Source: Deinococcus cellulosilyticus NBRC 106333 = KACC 11606 (GTDB taxonomy: Bacteria; Deinococcota; Deinococci; Deinococcales; Deinococcaceae). From it: 64,000 bases of DNA. The number at the start of each line of letters is the position of its first letter. Position 1 is the first letter of the stretch. Below the pieces are notes generated by a model. It searched no databases. It saw nothing but the letters and a program-made list of their open reading frames with translations, and was not told the origin of the DNA. Where the stretch lies: positions 81,443 to 145,442 of the forward strand of contig NZ_BJXB01000016.1 of assembly GCF_007990775.1 (NCBI RefSeq). Reading direction: 5' to 3'. Position numbers and translations under genes: made by a program. Shown here one piece after another: positions 52,905 to 61,684 of this stretch.

Positions 52905-54119
52905 ATGTGGACCAAAATCTCCATCGGGGTGCTCGCCGTCACCCTGGCCTCTCTTTCATGGATGCTGACCCCTCTGGGGGGACAGCAGGAAGCATCCAGC
53001 CTTCCTCAACTCACGCCGGTGGCACAGGCTGCACCTGTTCATGTTCAGAAACCTGTGTGCTATGCGTTCCAGCCCAGAAACATTCCCCATGTTGATGCCC
53101 CCACACCTCCCAGCAGATTGCAGGGCAAACTGGGCCTTTTCGTGGCAGAGGTGGACCCGGTGACCCTGGCCTTCAAACGTGTGGTTTCCAGAGATGCCAA
53201 CAGTTCCTTCCCCCTTGCCAGCACCTACAAACAGGCCGTGATGTACGAACTGGCCCGGCAGGTGGATCAGGGTGAAGTCTCCCTGAAAGAAATCTTTGAC
53301 GTTACCCAGAGCAATCACAGCCTGGGTGAATTCCCCTACGATGGAAGCGACGTGAACACCCTTGCTGTGCGCATGATCAAAAACAGCGACAACACCGCCA
53401 CTGACATCCTGCAAAGACGGGTCGGGCTCAGAAAAGTCCAGGCAAACATTGATGCCCTGAACCTCTGCAAAACCCGCATGATCATGACCACCAAAGGCTG
53501 GTGGACCGCCCAGGCCAGCATGAGTCCCATGTTCCCCAAAAACAGAGAGGCGCTGCTGAAAGCCGCCGAGGAATATGGCAAGCTGCGCGGAGAAGCGCTG
53601 TACCAGAAAGCAGAAGCCCTGGACCAGGATGCGCAGAAAGTCTTCTGGCTCGATCTGGACAAGGCCATCACCAGATACTTTGAGTCAGACCGCTATGATC
53701 CCAGAGTGGACCTGAACACCCATAATGTCAGCACACCAGCAGAATTGGCTGTCTTCCTCTCCCATGAATTCCTGCGCAACGGTCTGAATCCGCAAACAGA
53801 CAAATGGTTCCGGGAAGTGATGGCCACCGCACCCAATGGCAGCAGGCTTGCCCTACCCCATGAATACTTTGGAGGCAAAGGGGGCAACGGCTGGCGTATT
53901 CTGACCTACAGTGGATACCTGCTGGGAAAAGATGGAAAACACTACGTGTATGCCTTCCTGAACCAGGAAAGTGGTCACACTTACACCATGCGAGACACCG
54001 GAGCGGCTTTCATCTGGATCAATCAGGCCTTCAAGGCCCTGCAGGCCCTGCCAGAAGCCAGCCCTCCAGCCCTGCAGGCCAGTCCTCAGGGCAATGCTGA
54101 ACGGGGTACACCACAATAA
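52905..54119 (+). CDS. Exported class A beta-lactamase-like serine hydrolase
   Basis: 404 residues with a signal peptide or N-terminal anchor (WTKISIGVLAVTLASLSWML). The penicillin-recognising fold is shown by STYK (SxxK) near residue 108, SDN in KNSDNTATD near 161 and KGG in GGKGGNGW near 326, replacing the usual KTG. The long middle segment with charged helices is unusual for a lactamase, and a peptidase or cell-wall role is as likely. TATGAT lies 9 nt before ATG 52905. Confidence 0.8.
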   Translation: MWTKISIGVLAVTLASLSWMLTPLGGQQEASSLPQLTPVAQAAPVHVQKPVCYAFQPRNIPHVDAPTPPSRLQGKLGLFVAEVDPVTLAFKRVVSRDANSSFPLASTYKQAVMYELARQVDQGEVSLKEIFDVTQSNHSLGEFPYDGSDVNTLAVRMIKNSDNTATDILQRRVGLRKVQANIDALNLCKTRMIMTTKGWWTAQASMSPMFPKNREALLKAAEEYGKLRGEALYQKAEALDQDAQKVFWLDLDKAITRYFESDRYDPRVDLNTHNVSTPAELAVFLSHEFLRNGLNPQTDKWFREVMATAPNGSRLALPHEYFGGKGGNGWRILTYSGYLLGKDGKHYVYAFLNQESGHTYTMRDTGAAFIWINQAFKALQALPEASPPALQASPQGNAERGTPQ

Positions 54120-54177
54120 ACCTCCTTTCAAACAAAAAGCACCCTGAAATCAGGGTGCTTTTTGTTTGAAAGGAGGT
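54120..54177. repeat. Perfect 58-nt palindrome (28-bp arms) between two stop codons
   Basis: Bases 54120-54147 are the exact reverse complement of 54150-54177, with a 2-nt loop. The palindrome starts on the base after the TAA of the hydrolase gene and its last base is the first base of the reversed stop (TCA) of the convergent LptA-like gene. GC-rich GCACCCTGA near the centre flanked by A/T tracts makes it a strong bidirectional terminator, but the arms are much longer than needed. Confidence 0.95.
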
Positions 54178-54806
54178 CACTTCAGGTAGGACTTGAAAGC
54201 TGCCAGCTGTTCAGCAGAGGGTTTGGTGGTGGCTGTGGCCTCCCCCTTCGCATTGAACTTCACAAACAGGAGTCCTGTGCCAGACTTGTTGCTCAGTTTC
54301 TGCTTGCCGCTCTGGAAAGAATAGTTCCCGTACAGGACAGCAACATTCTTTTCGTAGTCTGCCAGGACCATGTTGGCCTTGATGGCAGGGGCCTGTGCCT
54401 GCACGCCACCCGAAGCCACAATGATGTGGTCTTTGGTGTTCACCACGACTTTATCGGCGCCCAGGTCCTTGATGTTGTCGTCTTTGTAGTTGATCTTTCC
54501 GGTGGCGGTCAGATTGTTGTTCTTTACGGAATATTCCACATTGCTGGCGGTCAGCAGGCCACCATCGCTGGTGGTGAGTTTTGCTGTTTTTGCCTTGAGG
54601 AAATCCCCTTCTTTCATTTCGATGAACTGGGCATCGATTTTGATTCCGTTTTTGCTGTCGGTCACCATGCCTCCCTGGGGGAGGGTGGTGATCCCGGTGA
54701 CCAGATCGACATCCTGGTTGCCTTTGGGCTTGATGTCAAATCCAGAGAAACTGGCGGCAAGGGACACGCCGCACAGGGCACTGATGATGAGAAGCTCACG
54801 TTTCAT
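54177..54806 (-). CDS. Exported LptA/OstA-like protein
   Basis: 209 residues with a signal peptide (MKRELLIISALCGVSLAASF). The mature part shows repeated beta-strand units typical of the OstA/LptA jelly-roll (DAQFIEMKEGDFLKAKTAKL, LLTASNVEYSVKNNNLTATGKINY, VVVNTKDHIIVASGGVQAQ). In other bacteria LptA carries LPS across the periplasm; Deinococcus lacks typical LPS, so the cargo is unknown. TACGAT lies 7 nt before the start at 54806. Confidence 0.8.
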   Translation of the reverse strand: MKRELLIISALCGVSLAASFSGFDIKPKGNQDVDLVTGITTLPQGGMVTDSKNGIKIDAQFIEMKEGDFLKAKTAKLTTSDGGLLTASNVEYSVKNNNLTATGKINYKDDNIKDLGADKVVVNTKDHIIVASGGVQAQAPAIKANMVLADYEKNVAVLYGNYSFQSGKQKLSNKSGTGLLFVKFNAKGEATATTKPSAEQLAAFKSYLK

Positions 54807-54902
54807 GAGAACCATCGTAAACCAAGGGGGCTTAGAAGCGTGAACCTCATCTAAAGCAGGCTGCATTGTTTGAAAGGATACAACTCTGTTAAACTCGGCT
54901 AG
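54807..54902. promoter_or_regulatory. Divergent leaderless promoters LptA-like / amidase
   Basis: TACGAT lies 7 nt before the LptA-like ATG on the minus strand, and TAAACT at 54890-54895 lies 7 nt before the amidase ATG on the plus strand. No ribosome binding site precedes either start. Confidence 0.6.
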
Positions 54903-56039
54903 ATGAGCATTTTCCGCGTTCTCCTGCTGGCCCTCTTTGCATTAAACTGGGCTTTTGCCACACCCAGGGTTGGGCAATACGAGGGTTACACCCGTCTGGT
55001 TCTGGATCTGCCAAAAGAGGTCAAGTACTTCATCAACGAACAGAAAACCACCCTGACGGTGCGCCTGACCGGCATCAAACTGCCTGCAGTGTCCTCCCAG
55101 GTCTCCTCCAACGAAATCAGCAGTTATGAGATCAGAACTTCTGGCAGTGACACGCTGTGGGTGATGAACCTCAAGCATCCTCTGCAAAAAAAGTACACCT
55201 CTTTCTGGCTGGACAGCGTGGATGGAAAAGGGGTGCGGCTGGTGCTGGATCTGGGCAGCAAGAGTGTGGCTTCAAATGCAACCACCAAGAACACGTCTCA
55301 GCCTGCTGGCAGCAAAACCCCCACAGCCAGAGCACCCACTCCTCCTGTCATCAAGAAGCAGAAGTTGCGTGTGGTGATCGACGCTGGACACGGAGGCAAT
55401 GACCCCGGAATGGTGGGTTTCATCACCGAGAAGGAAGTCACGCTGGATGTGGCCCTGAAATTAAAAGAGATCCTGCGCAAGAAAAATGTCGAAGTGGTGC
55501 TCACCCGCGATGAAGACGAGGACCTCAGCCCGGACAAGCGCACCGACCTGACCGCCAGAGCAAACATGGCGAATGCTGGAACGGTCAATGTGTTCGTCAG
55601 CATTCACGTCAATTCAGGCCCAGAGAGTGCCCAGGGGGTGGAAACCTTCATCTTCGGGGAAACCCAGGGATCGCAGACCCGTGCCCTGGCCGTCAAAGAG
55701 AACGGGGGTGGAGCCATCGGTGAAAGCATCACCAAGCAGGCCACCAGTTACGCCCAGAGCATTCTTGGGGACATTCTGGTGCAGGCCAACCTCACCCTTT
55801 CCCGGCAATTTGCCCAGGCCGTTCAAAATTCGATGGTGCGAGAACTGAATGCAATCAACAGGGGCGTGAAGTCCGGCCCTCTGATGGTCCTTCGTTTTGC
55901 CCGCACTCCTGCCATCCTGGTGGAAATCGGGTTCGGTTCACATCCTGTGGAGGGCCGCAAACTGGACAACCCCTCGTACCGACAGCAGGTTGCTGAAAGC
56001 ATTGCCAGTGGCATCTTCAACTTTCTGCATGTGAAGTAG
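54903..56039 (+). CDS. N-acetylmuramoyl-L-alanine amidase with AMIN domain
   Basis: Periplasmic zinc amidase of 378 residues that cleaves peptidoglycan stem peptides, for example at division. A signal peptide ends near FAT-P. An AMIN domain follows (about 20-115, YTRLVLDLPKEVKYF), then a linker and an Amidase_3 domain with zinc His in VIDAGHGGNDPGM, Glu in TEKEVTLDVALKL, His in SIHVNSGPESAQG and catalytic Glu in ILVEIGFGSHP. TAAACT lies 7 nt before ATG 54903. Confidence 0.95.
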   Translation: MSIFRVLLLALFALNWAFATPRVGQYEGYTRLVLDLPKEVKYFINEQKTTLTVRLTGIKLPAVSSQVSSNEISSYEIRTSGSDTLWVMNLKHPLQKKYTSFWLDSVDGKGVRLVLDLGSKSVASNATTKNTSQPAGSKTPTARAPTPPVIKKQKLRVVIDAGHGGNDPGMVGFITEKEVTLDVALKLKEILRKKNVEVVLTRDEDEDLSPDKRTDLTARANMANAGTVNVFVSIHVNSGPESAQGVETFIFGETQGSQTRALAVKENGGGAIGESITKQATSYAQSILGDILVQANLTLSRQFAQAVQNSMVRELNAINRGVKSGPLMVLRFARTPAILVEIGFGSHPVEGRKLDNPSYRQQVAESIASGIFNFLHVK

Positions 56040-56046
56040 AGACCAG

Positions 56047-56079
56047 AAAAAGGCTGCAGCATGTGCTGCAGCCTTTTTT
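56047..56079. terminator. Terminator amidase / cobalamin adenosyltransferase
   Basis: AAAAGGCTGCAGC and GCTGCAGCCTTTT form a 13-bp stem with a 4-nt loop and a long T run. It can act in both directions for the convergent genes. Confidence 0.9.
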
Positions 56080-56089
56080 TATGCAAGGA

Positions 56090-56647
56090 TCATTTTCTGC
56101 CTTTGACATGCCAGAGGGTCTCACTGAGGCCTGAACGTGCGTTTACAGCACGGGCCATCACGAAAAGCAGGTCAGAAACGCGGTTCAGGTAAACCCTCAC
56201 CTGTGGGTTCACCTCCTCTTCCTGTTGCAGGCGCACCACATCCCGTTCTGCACGTCTGGCGACATTGCGGGCCACATGCAGGGTTGCAGCAGTCACGGTT
56301 CCACCAGGGTGAATGAAATTCCTCAGAGGCTCACATTCAGTTTCCAGACGGTCAATCATGCCTTCAAGCACTGCAACATCCTCTGCATCCATTCGGTTGA
56401 CGTTTTTGGCATAAGGACTGTCTGCACGGGTGGCCAGATCTGCCCCGACATCAAACAGGGCATTTTGCAGATAAGCCAGTTCTTCATCCAGAAGAGCATC
56501 CTGGCTCTGGGCACGGGCCAGGCCCAGCAGGGAATTGAGCTCGTCCACTGTACCGTAGGCTTCCACTCTGGGGTGCCCTTTGGACACCCGATCTGCACCA
56601 TAAAGACCGGTCTCACCCTGGTCTCCTGTTCGGGTATAAATCTTCAT
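56090..56647 (-). CDS. ATP:cob(I)alamin adenosyltransferase (PduO type)
   Basis: Forms adenosylcobalamin from cob(I)alamin and ATP. 185 residues of the PduO class, with the N-terminal TRTGDQGETGLYGADRVSKGHPRVEAYGTVDELNS block binding ATP and the HPGGTVTAATLHVARNVARRAERDVVRL block near residue 118. No other cobalamin gene is nearby, so it probably serves an adenosylcobalamin-dependent enzyme elsewhere. TAAACT lies 6 nt before the ATG, a leaderless start. Confidence 0.93.
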   Translation of the reverse strand: MKIYTRTGDQGETGLYGADRVSKGHPRVEAYGTVDELNSLLGLARAQSQDALLDEELAYLQNALFDVGADLATRADSPYAKNVNRMDAEDVAVLEGMIDRLETECEPLRNFIHPGGTVTAATLHVARNVARRAERDVVRLQQEEEVNPQVRVYLNRVSDLLFVMARAVNARSGLSETLWHVKGRK

Positions 56648-56741
56648 GGCTGAAGTTTAACCTGTCTGATGGACAGACTGCGTAAGGCAACACCACAACT
56701 CACTTCTTGTTTTGGGTTGCCATGCACAATGGGCCAGTCTT

Positions 56742-57959
56742 TCACACCCGTGCTTTGAAGTTGAGCAGATAGGTGATGGTCTTTTTCTGCCCAGGTTGCA
56801 ACACCTCCACCACCTGCAAACCCTCTGGAATGGCTTGCAGGGTCTCTCCTACCGCCTCTGCAGTTTCTGAATAGGTCTGAAAATGCTCCTGATATTTCAC
56901 TGTGACTTCCCTGTCCTTGTGGTTCTCAAGATGCAAATGAACCCGATGCGTGGTGATTTGTTTGTTGGCCCGCAGCACCTCAATCTCCCTCTGGTAATTG
57001 ACATCTGGATCAATTCCCAGGCTGAATGACACTTTCTCCTTTGCTGTGGTGGCCGACAATCTGTGCTGACCCACCACACTGCCTGTATCCCGGACAGTCA
57101 TCTTGCCCTGTGGCAGGGCACAGGGGGCCTCAAATTCGTACCAGCGCTGCATCTTTCCCTGGACATTGCGTGTGTATTTGTGGACCTTCTGAACAAACCC
57201 TGCTTTCTGGTGAATCTGCAAGGTTTCACTCAACACCTTCAGGGAGGTTGCCCCCTCCCCTCGCAAGACAAAGCTGCCAGTGAGGTTGAACATCTGGAGA
57301 CCCACCTGTTCCTGTTGAGGCTCAGCTGTGGGCATGCTCCTTTCCATGCCGGCAGCAGGAACTGCCCTGCCTTCCATCCCGTACAGGTCTTCTGGCAGTG
57401 CTGGAGGCAACAACTTCACATCACCAGCGATCAAAACAGCCTGATCCACCTGCAGATCTTGCACCGTTTGATTGATCACTTCTGCCCAGGCAGTTAAAGT
57501 CCCCTGTCCATTTTGCACGTCGAGGGTGAGGTGAGCTGTCCAGAACAGGGCGCGGGTGAGATAACTCAGTACCGCCTGCTCTCCACCTCCTGTATGAAAA
57601 CAAACTTCGTGCTGGGCTCCTCTGGGAGCAGGCTTTTCAGTAAACATCAGGTCCTGAGGCTGGATGTAGAAAAAACGGCCATCTTCATCCTGAACCAGTC
57701 CATCTTCAGCATGAATCAATTTGACTTTCTGCATGGTGTGCGGTGTGCTGAGAATCACCCAGCAGTCTTGCCACAGGCTCAGGGCACTGGGAAGCCTGCG
57801 CTTCTGGACCAGTTCTACCTTTACACCTTCCAGGGACAGGGAATCTGGCAACAGGGAATTCCAGCTGCGGTCATCGAAAACGCGCAGAAATTGCTTCTGG
57901 ATTTCAACGGTTTCCCGGTATTCAGAAAACGTTTCATAGATGCGAAGTTGAAGGTTCAT
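56742..57959 (-). CDS. DUF4139-like protein
   Basis: 405 residues without signal peptide or membrane helices. The body has repeated beta segments and a C-terminal part with HRVHLHLENHKDREVTVKYQEH and GQKKTITYLLNFKARV, which looks like the DUF4139 domain seen in Deinococcus and many other bacteria (function unknown). An extended region near residue 200-220 (GMEGRAVPAAGMERS) looks disordered. It lies between malQ and the cobalamin gene on the same strand. Confidence 0.8.
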   Translation of the reverse strand: MNLQLRIYETFSEYRETVEIQKQFLRVFDDRSWNSLLPDSLSLEGVKVELVQKRRLPSALSLWQDCWVILSTPHTMQKVKLIHAEDGLVQDEDGRFFYIQPQDLMFTEKPAPRGAQHEVCFHTGGGEQAVLSYLTRALFWTAHLTLDVQNGQGTLTAWAEVINQTVQDLQVDQAVLIAGDVKLLPPALPEDLYGMEGRAVPAAGMERSMPTAEPQQEQVGLQMFNLTGSFVLRGEGATSLKVLSETLQIHQKAGFVQKVHKYTRNVQGKMQRWYEFEAPCALPQGKMTVRDTGSVVGQHRLSATTAKEKVSFSLGIDPDVNYQREIEVLRANKQITTHRVHLHLENHKDREVTVKYQEHFQTYSETAEAVGETLQAIPEGLQVVEVLQPGQKKTITYLLNFKARV

Positions 57960-57986
57960 GCTTCAGTCTGTCAGCAATCCCAGCAA

Positions 57987-58010
57987 GAAAAAAGCCCCCG
58001 CGAAGGGGGC
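57987..58010 (-). terminator. malQ terminator
   Basis: On the minus strand GCCCCCTTCGCGGGGGC forms a compact stem followed by TTTTTTC, just after the malQ stop. Confidence 0.85.
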
Positions 58011-58027
58011 ACCTTGATTTGTGGGTT

Positions 58028-59554
58028 TTAGACCGTAACTCCAGGCTGCACGTACCGCCCAGACTCCTGCGTCAGGGACTTCAGGCGTCGGGACACGAAG
58101 GGGCTCAGGGCACCCTGGGGGTACCGCCAGGACCAGTTGCTGTCACTGAGGCTTCCAGGAAGGTTCATGCGGGCCTCTGTGCCCAGGTTGAGCACATCCT
58201 GCAGGGGAACAATGGCCACTTTGGTGCGGGAACGCCAGGCCATTTCGGTGAGGAGCCAGGCCACGCGGTCCTCGGTGACTTCGGTGTGGGCCACCTGATT
58301 GAGGTGGTGTTTTTCGTCCTCTTTGGCACTGTTGAACCAGCCACGGGTGGTGTCGTTGTCGTGGGTGCCCGTGTAAACAATCTGGTTCTCCTTGAGGTTT
58401 TCAGGGAGGAAGGCGTTGGATGCCCAGTCCCCGCCTCCGAAGGCGAATTGCAGAATGGCCATGCCAGGGAATCCGAAAGAATCTCTCAGGTCTTCAACTT
58501 CAGGGGTGATGACCCCAAGGTCTTCTGCAATGATGGGGATTTCACCGAGTGCATCGCGAATCTTCTGGAAGAGGGCCTTGCCGGGGGCTTTGACCCACTG
58601 TCCATTGATGGCGGTTTCTGCGGGGTACTGGATTTCCCAGTAGGCTTCGAAGCCTCTGAAGTGGTCAATTCGGACCAGATCGTACAGTTTCAGGCAGCCC
58701 TTGATGCGTTCAATCCACCAGTCGAAACCACGCTCCTGCATGATGTCCCAGCGGTACAGGGGGTTTCCCCACAGCTGTCCGGTTTCACTGAAGTAGTCTG
58801 GTGGAACGCCTGCCACCACCGTGGGTTGACCGAGGTCATCAAAGTAGAACTGGTCAGGGTTGGCCCAGGCGTCTGCAGAGTCCATGGCCACAAAAATCGG
58901 GATGTCTCCGATGATCTGGATGCCTTTGCTGTGGGCATACTTCCGGATGCTGGTCCAGGCCCGGAAAAACAGGAACTGGTAGAAGCTGATGCGCTCAATG
59001 TCATCTGCGAGGCGCACTCTGGCCTCCTGCATGGCCTGTGCTTCACGGCGACGGATGGGGAGGTCCCAGGCGTTCCAGGGCAGTCCACCATTTTCGTCTT
59101 TCAGGGCCATGAACAGGGCGTAATCGCTGAGCCACTGGCTTTCCTCTGCCTTGAATGTCTCAAATTCGGCTTTCAGCTGACCGAAGTCACCGTCCCTGAA
59201 GTGGGTGTAGGCTGCACGGAGCTTCTGGAATTTCCAGATGTAGATCCAGCCATAATCCACCTTGCCAGGGGGGAAATCGGGGGTGTCAGCAAGGTCTTCT
59301 TCTGTCAGCAGGCCTTCTTTCTGGAGGTCATCAAAGCTGATCAGGTAGGGGTTGCCTGCAAAAGCACTGAACGATTGATAGGGGCTGTCGCCGTAACCGG
59401 TTGGGCCAAGGGGCAGCACCTGCCACCATTGCTGTCCGGCTTCAAACAGCCAGTCTAAAAATGCATATGCACTTGCTCCAAGCTCACCGACGCCATACCG
59501 TCCAGGAAATGACGTGGGGTGGAGCAGGATGCCGCTGCTGCGGGGTAAGTTCAT
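58028..59554 (-). CDS. malQ: 4-alpha-glucanotransferase (amylomaltase)
   Basis: GH77 enzyme of 508 residues that rearranges alpha-1,4-glucans. It starts at ATG 59554 after CTGGAGG. Motifs seen are LHPTSFPGRYGVGELG at the N-terminus, GDIPIFVAMDSADAWANPDQF near residue 210, RIDHFRGFEAYWEIQ with the nucleophile Asp near 290, and IAEDLGVITPEVEDL near 340 with the catalytic Glu. It functions in maltodextrin or glycogen metabolism; no other such gene is in the window. Confidence 0.95.
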   Translation of the reverse strand: MNLPRSSGILLHPTSFPGRYGVGELGASAYAFLDWLFEAGQQWWQVLPLGPTGYGDSPYQSFSAFAGNPYLISFDDLQKEGLLTEEDLADTPDFPPGKVDYGWIYIWKFQKLRAAYTHFRDGDFGQLKAEFETFKAEESQWLSDYALFMALKDENGGLPWNAWDLPIRRREAQAMQEARVRLADDIERISFYQFLFFRAWTSIRKYAHSKGIQIIGDIPIFVAMDSADAWANPDQFYFDDLGQPTVVAGVPPDYFSETGQLWGNPLYRWDIMQERGFDWWIERIKGCLKLYDLVRIDHFRGFEAYWEIQYPAETAINGQWVKAPGKALFQKIRDALGEIPIIAEDLGVITPEVEDLRDSFGFPGMAILQFAFGGGDWASNAFLPENLKENQIVYTGTHDNDTTRGWFNSAKEDEKHHLNQVAHTEVTEDRVAWLLTEMAWRSRTKVAIVPLQDVLNLGTEARMNLPGSLSDSNWSWRYPQGALSPFVSRRLKSLTQESGRYVQPGVTV

Positions 59555-59689
59555 CACAACCTCCAGTTTGGAATTGCTTCCATTCCTCAACATGGTAACA
59601 AAAACCACTGCAACTGAGAATAGGGCATTCAGGGAGAACACACCGTTCCCTGAACTAAACATAACGATCAACGCAAAATCAAACTGGAA

Positions 59690-60617
59690 CTAATAACCCC
59701 GAGTTCGCTGTACCCTGCCCATCATTTCTTCACCTGCAGCCAGCCGGGACAGATTGTCCAGCATGAATTCCCGCATCTTGCCCTGCAGCCTGTCGCTCTG
59801 GGAGGCCACATGAGGGGTCAGGATCACATTGGGCAGATTCCCAGAAGGGGTGATCGGCTGGAAGGGGCTCAGGAGTGGTCACATCGAGCGCTGCACCCGC
59901 AATGTGGTCTTGTTGTAAGGCCACAAGCAGGTCATTCTGGTTGACGGCATCTCCCCTGCCCACGTTCACCACCCAGGCATGGGGAGGAAGCAATTCAAGC
60001 ACTTCACGGTTCAGGACATGCCGGGTTTCAGGGGTGCTGGGCAAGATCATCACCAGATAGTCCGTTTCAGGCAGGACCCGTTCAAACTCCGCAGGGGTGA
60101 TGATGGGCACTGCTCCGTCTGTCCCCCTCTGGGTCCGAACACCTGTGACATGTGCTCCCATCACCTTGAGAACATTGCCCACTGCCCGTCCAATGTTCCC
60201 GTACCCCCAGATCACCACATGGCGGGAATGGATCGACCCGAAAGGATGGGGGTGGGTCCAGCGGTGCTCACGTTGCTGGTCCCTGAGCACATGAAGCCTG
60301 CGGGCAATGCCAAGCAGCAAAGCGAGCGTGTGCTCTGTCACCAGTTCTTCATGCAGGTTTGGTGCCCGATACAGGGTGATGTGCTCTGGAAGGTTCATGG
60401 CGAGGACATGGTCCACACCAGCGGTCAGCGTCTGAATCCACTTCAAGCTGTGGGCGTTTTCCAGCAGACGCCGCACAAAATCCCGGCTGAGCGTCCAGAG
60501 CACCAGCCCTTCCGCTTCTGTCACGGCAACTGGAAGGTCCTGATCAGGAAAGACCTTTACCCATTCGATGCCTTGCAGGTCAGGGAGTTCCACATGGCCC
60601 GACACCATCACCTTCAC
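59690..60617 (-). pseudogene. D-isomer 2-hydroxyacid dehydrogenase, frameshifted near the 3' end
   Basis: NAD-linked dehydrogenase with GYGNIGRAVGNVL (NAD loop) and VVNVGRGDAVNQNDLL. After HPFW the main frame reads unrelated residues and ends at 59730, while the -strand frame shifted by one base continues the family sequence (NLPNVILTPHVASQSDRLQGK...) to a TAG at 59692-59690. One extra G in a GGG run (plus CCC at 59840-59842) explains it. The catalytic His (TPHVA) is in the shifted frame. This is either a real disabling mutation or a sequencing error. Confidence 0.85.
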
Positions 60618-61174
60618 AGGACCTCTCCCCCGGATTGCAGTTGCTTCAGGAAATCAAGGCGGGTCAGTTCCATGTTGACACTGGTGGAATCTCCCTTCTG
60701 GGCATGGCTCTTCACCTGAAACCCCACCCGGGCAAAACAGCGCTGCGCTCGCACATTGTGCAGAAAAGTGGTCAGGCGAATCCGATCCAGCGGAGGCTGC
60801 AATTGCTGAAAAGCATAGACTGCCAGAGCCATCAGTGCTTCACGGCCATAACCATGGCCCAGCAGGGTTCTGTCCCCTATCATGATCCCCAGCGTTCCCT
60901 GGGTGGGCTGCACAGGAAACGCAGGTTGCAGGTGGTAGAGTTCGACTGAACCGATCAGGCGACCTTCGGTGTAGATGCCAAATCCCCACTTGTCTCCCGC
61001 CTGCTCCTCCTCCAGCAAAATGCGCTTAAACAGCCAGAGAGGAAGCCGAACTGGACGGGCCCCGTTCCAGTCTGCCAGTTCACGGTCCCTGAAAAAAGCA
61101 TGCATGAGCCGCCAGTCGGCCACTGTCAGTTCGGTGATGCGCTTCAATTCCACCCGGCCATAACGGATCTGCAT
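60614..61174 (-). CDS. GNAT family N-acetyltransferase
   Basis: 186 residues with acetyl-CoA fold elements LIGSVELYHL, TLGIMIGDRTLLGHGYGREALMALAVYAF and RLTTFLHNVRAQRCFARVGFQVKSH. The acceptor is unknown. It starts at ATG 61174 behind GAGGGGTGG and overlaps the frameshifted dehydrogenase start by 4 nt, so the two share an operon. Confidence 0.9.
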   Translation of the reverse strand: MQIRYGRVELKRITELTVADWRLMHAFFRDRELADWNGARPVRLPLWLFKRILLEEEQAGDKWGFGIYTEGRLIGSVELYHLQPAFPVQPTQGTLGIMIGDRTLLGHGYGREALMALAVYAFQQLQPPLDRIRLTTFLHNVRAQRCFARVGFQVKSHAQKGDSTSVNMELTRLDFLKQLQSGGEVL

Positions 61175-61227
61175 TCCCACCCCTCAAAAGCAGAATGAAG
61201 CTTTAAGGCTTCATTCCAGTGCACTGG

Positions 61228-61587
61228 TCATGCCCCCACCAGCAAGGGTTTGTTGTTCTGGTCCACATGCACCACTCTTGGAGTGAGGTTCCTGGCTTCC
61301 TCTTCAGTGAAGTTGCCATATGCTGCGATGATCACCAGATCTCCAGGTTTGACCAGATGGGCCGCAGCCCCATTGATCCCGATGACCCCACTTCCCCTGG
61401 CCCCACGCAGCGCATAGGTGGAAAGTCGGTTGCCATTGGTGATGTTGTAAATGTCCACCCGCTCATTCGGCAGGATGTCTGCGAGTTCCAGCAGGTCAGA
61501 ATCGATGGTGATGGAGCCCACATAATCCAGGTCAGCCTGGGTCACCGTGGCCCGATGGATTTTGGCTCGAAACATGATGCGTTCCAC
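61228..61587 (-). CDS. panD: Aspartate 1-decarboxylase precursor
   Basis: Pyruvoyl-dependent enzyme making beta-alanine for pantothenate. 119 residues from GTG 61587. TAGAAT lies 7 nt upstream and the start gives MERIMFRAKIHRATVTQAD, so the self-cleavage site falls at Gly24-Ser25 (YVGSITID), the canonical position. This supports the GTG leaderless start over the longer ATG starts. NGNRLSTYAL and GAAAHL are conserved. Confidence 0.95.
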   Translation of the reverse strand: MERIMFRAKIHRATVTQADLDYVGSITIDSDLLELADILPNERVDIYNITNGNRLSTYALRGARGSGVIGINGAAAHLVKPGDLVIIAAYGNFTEEEARNLTPRVVHVDQNNKPLLVGA

Positions 61588-61684
61588 GAAAGGCATTCTA
61601 CTCCAGTGTTCATGGGACAATCGTGATGTGGATTTACACCAGCACCGTTTTGGCCTGAAGTACACCACTCATGCTCCTGACCAT

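Noticed and set aside
52905..54119. True antibiotic-resistance beta-lactamase
   Set aside because: SxxK and SDN are present but KTG is KGG and the middle region is atypical; an ordinary chromosomal serine hydrolase is as likely.
58019..59458. 479-codon plus-strand ORF in malQ
   Set aside because: Antisense to all catalytic motifs of malQ.
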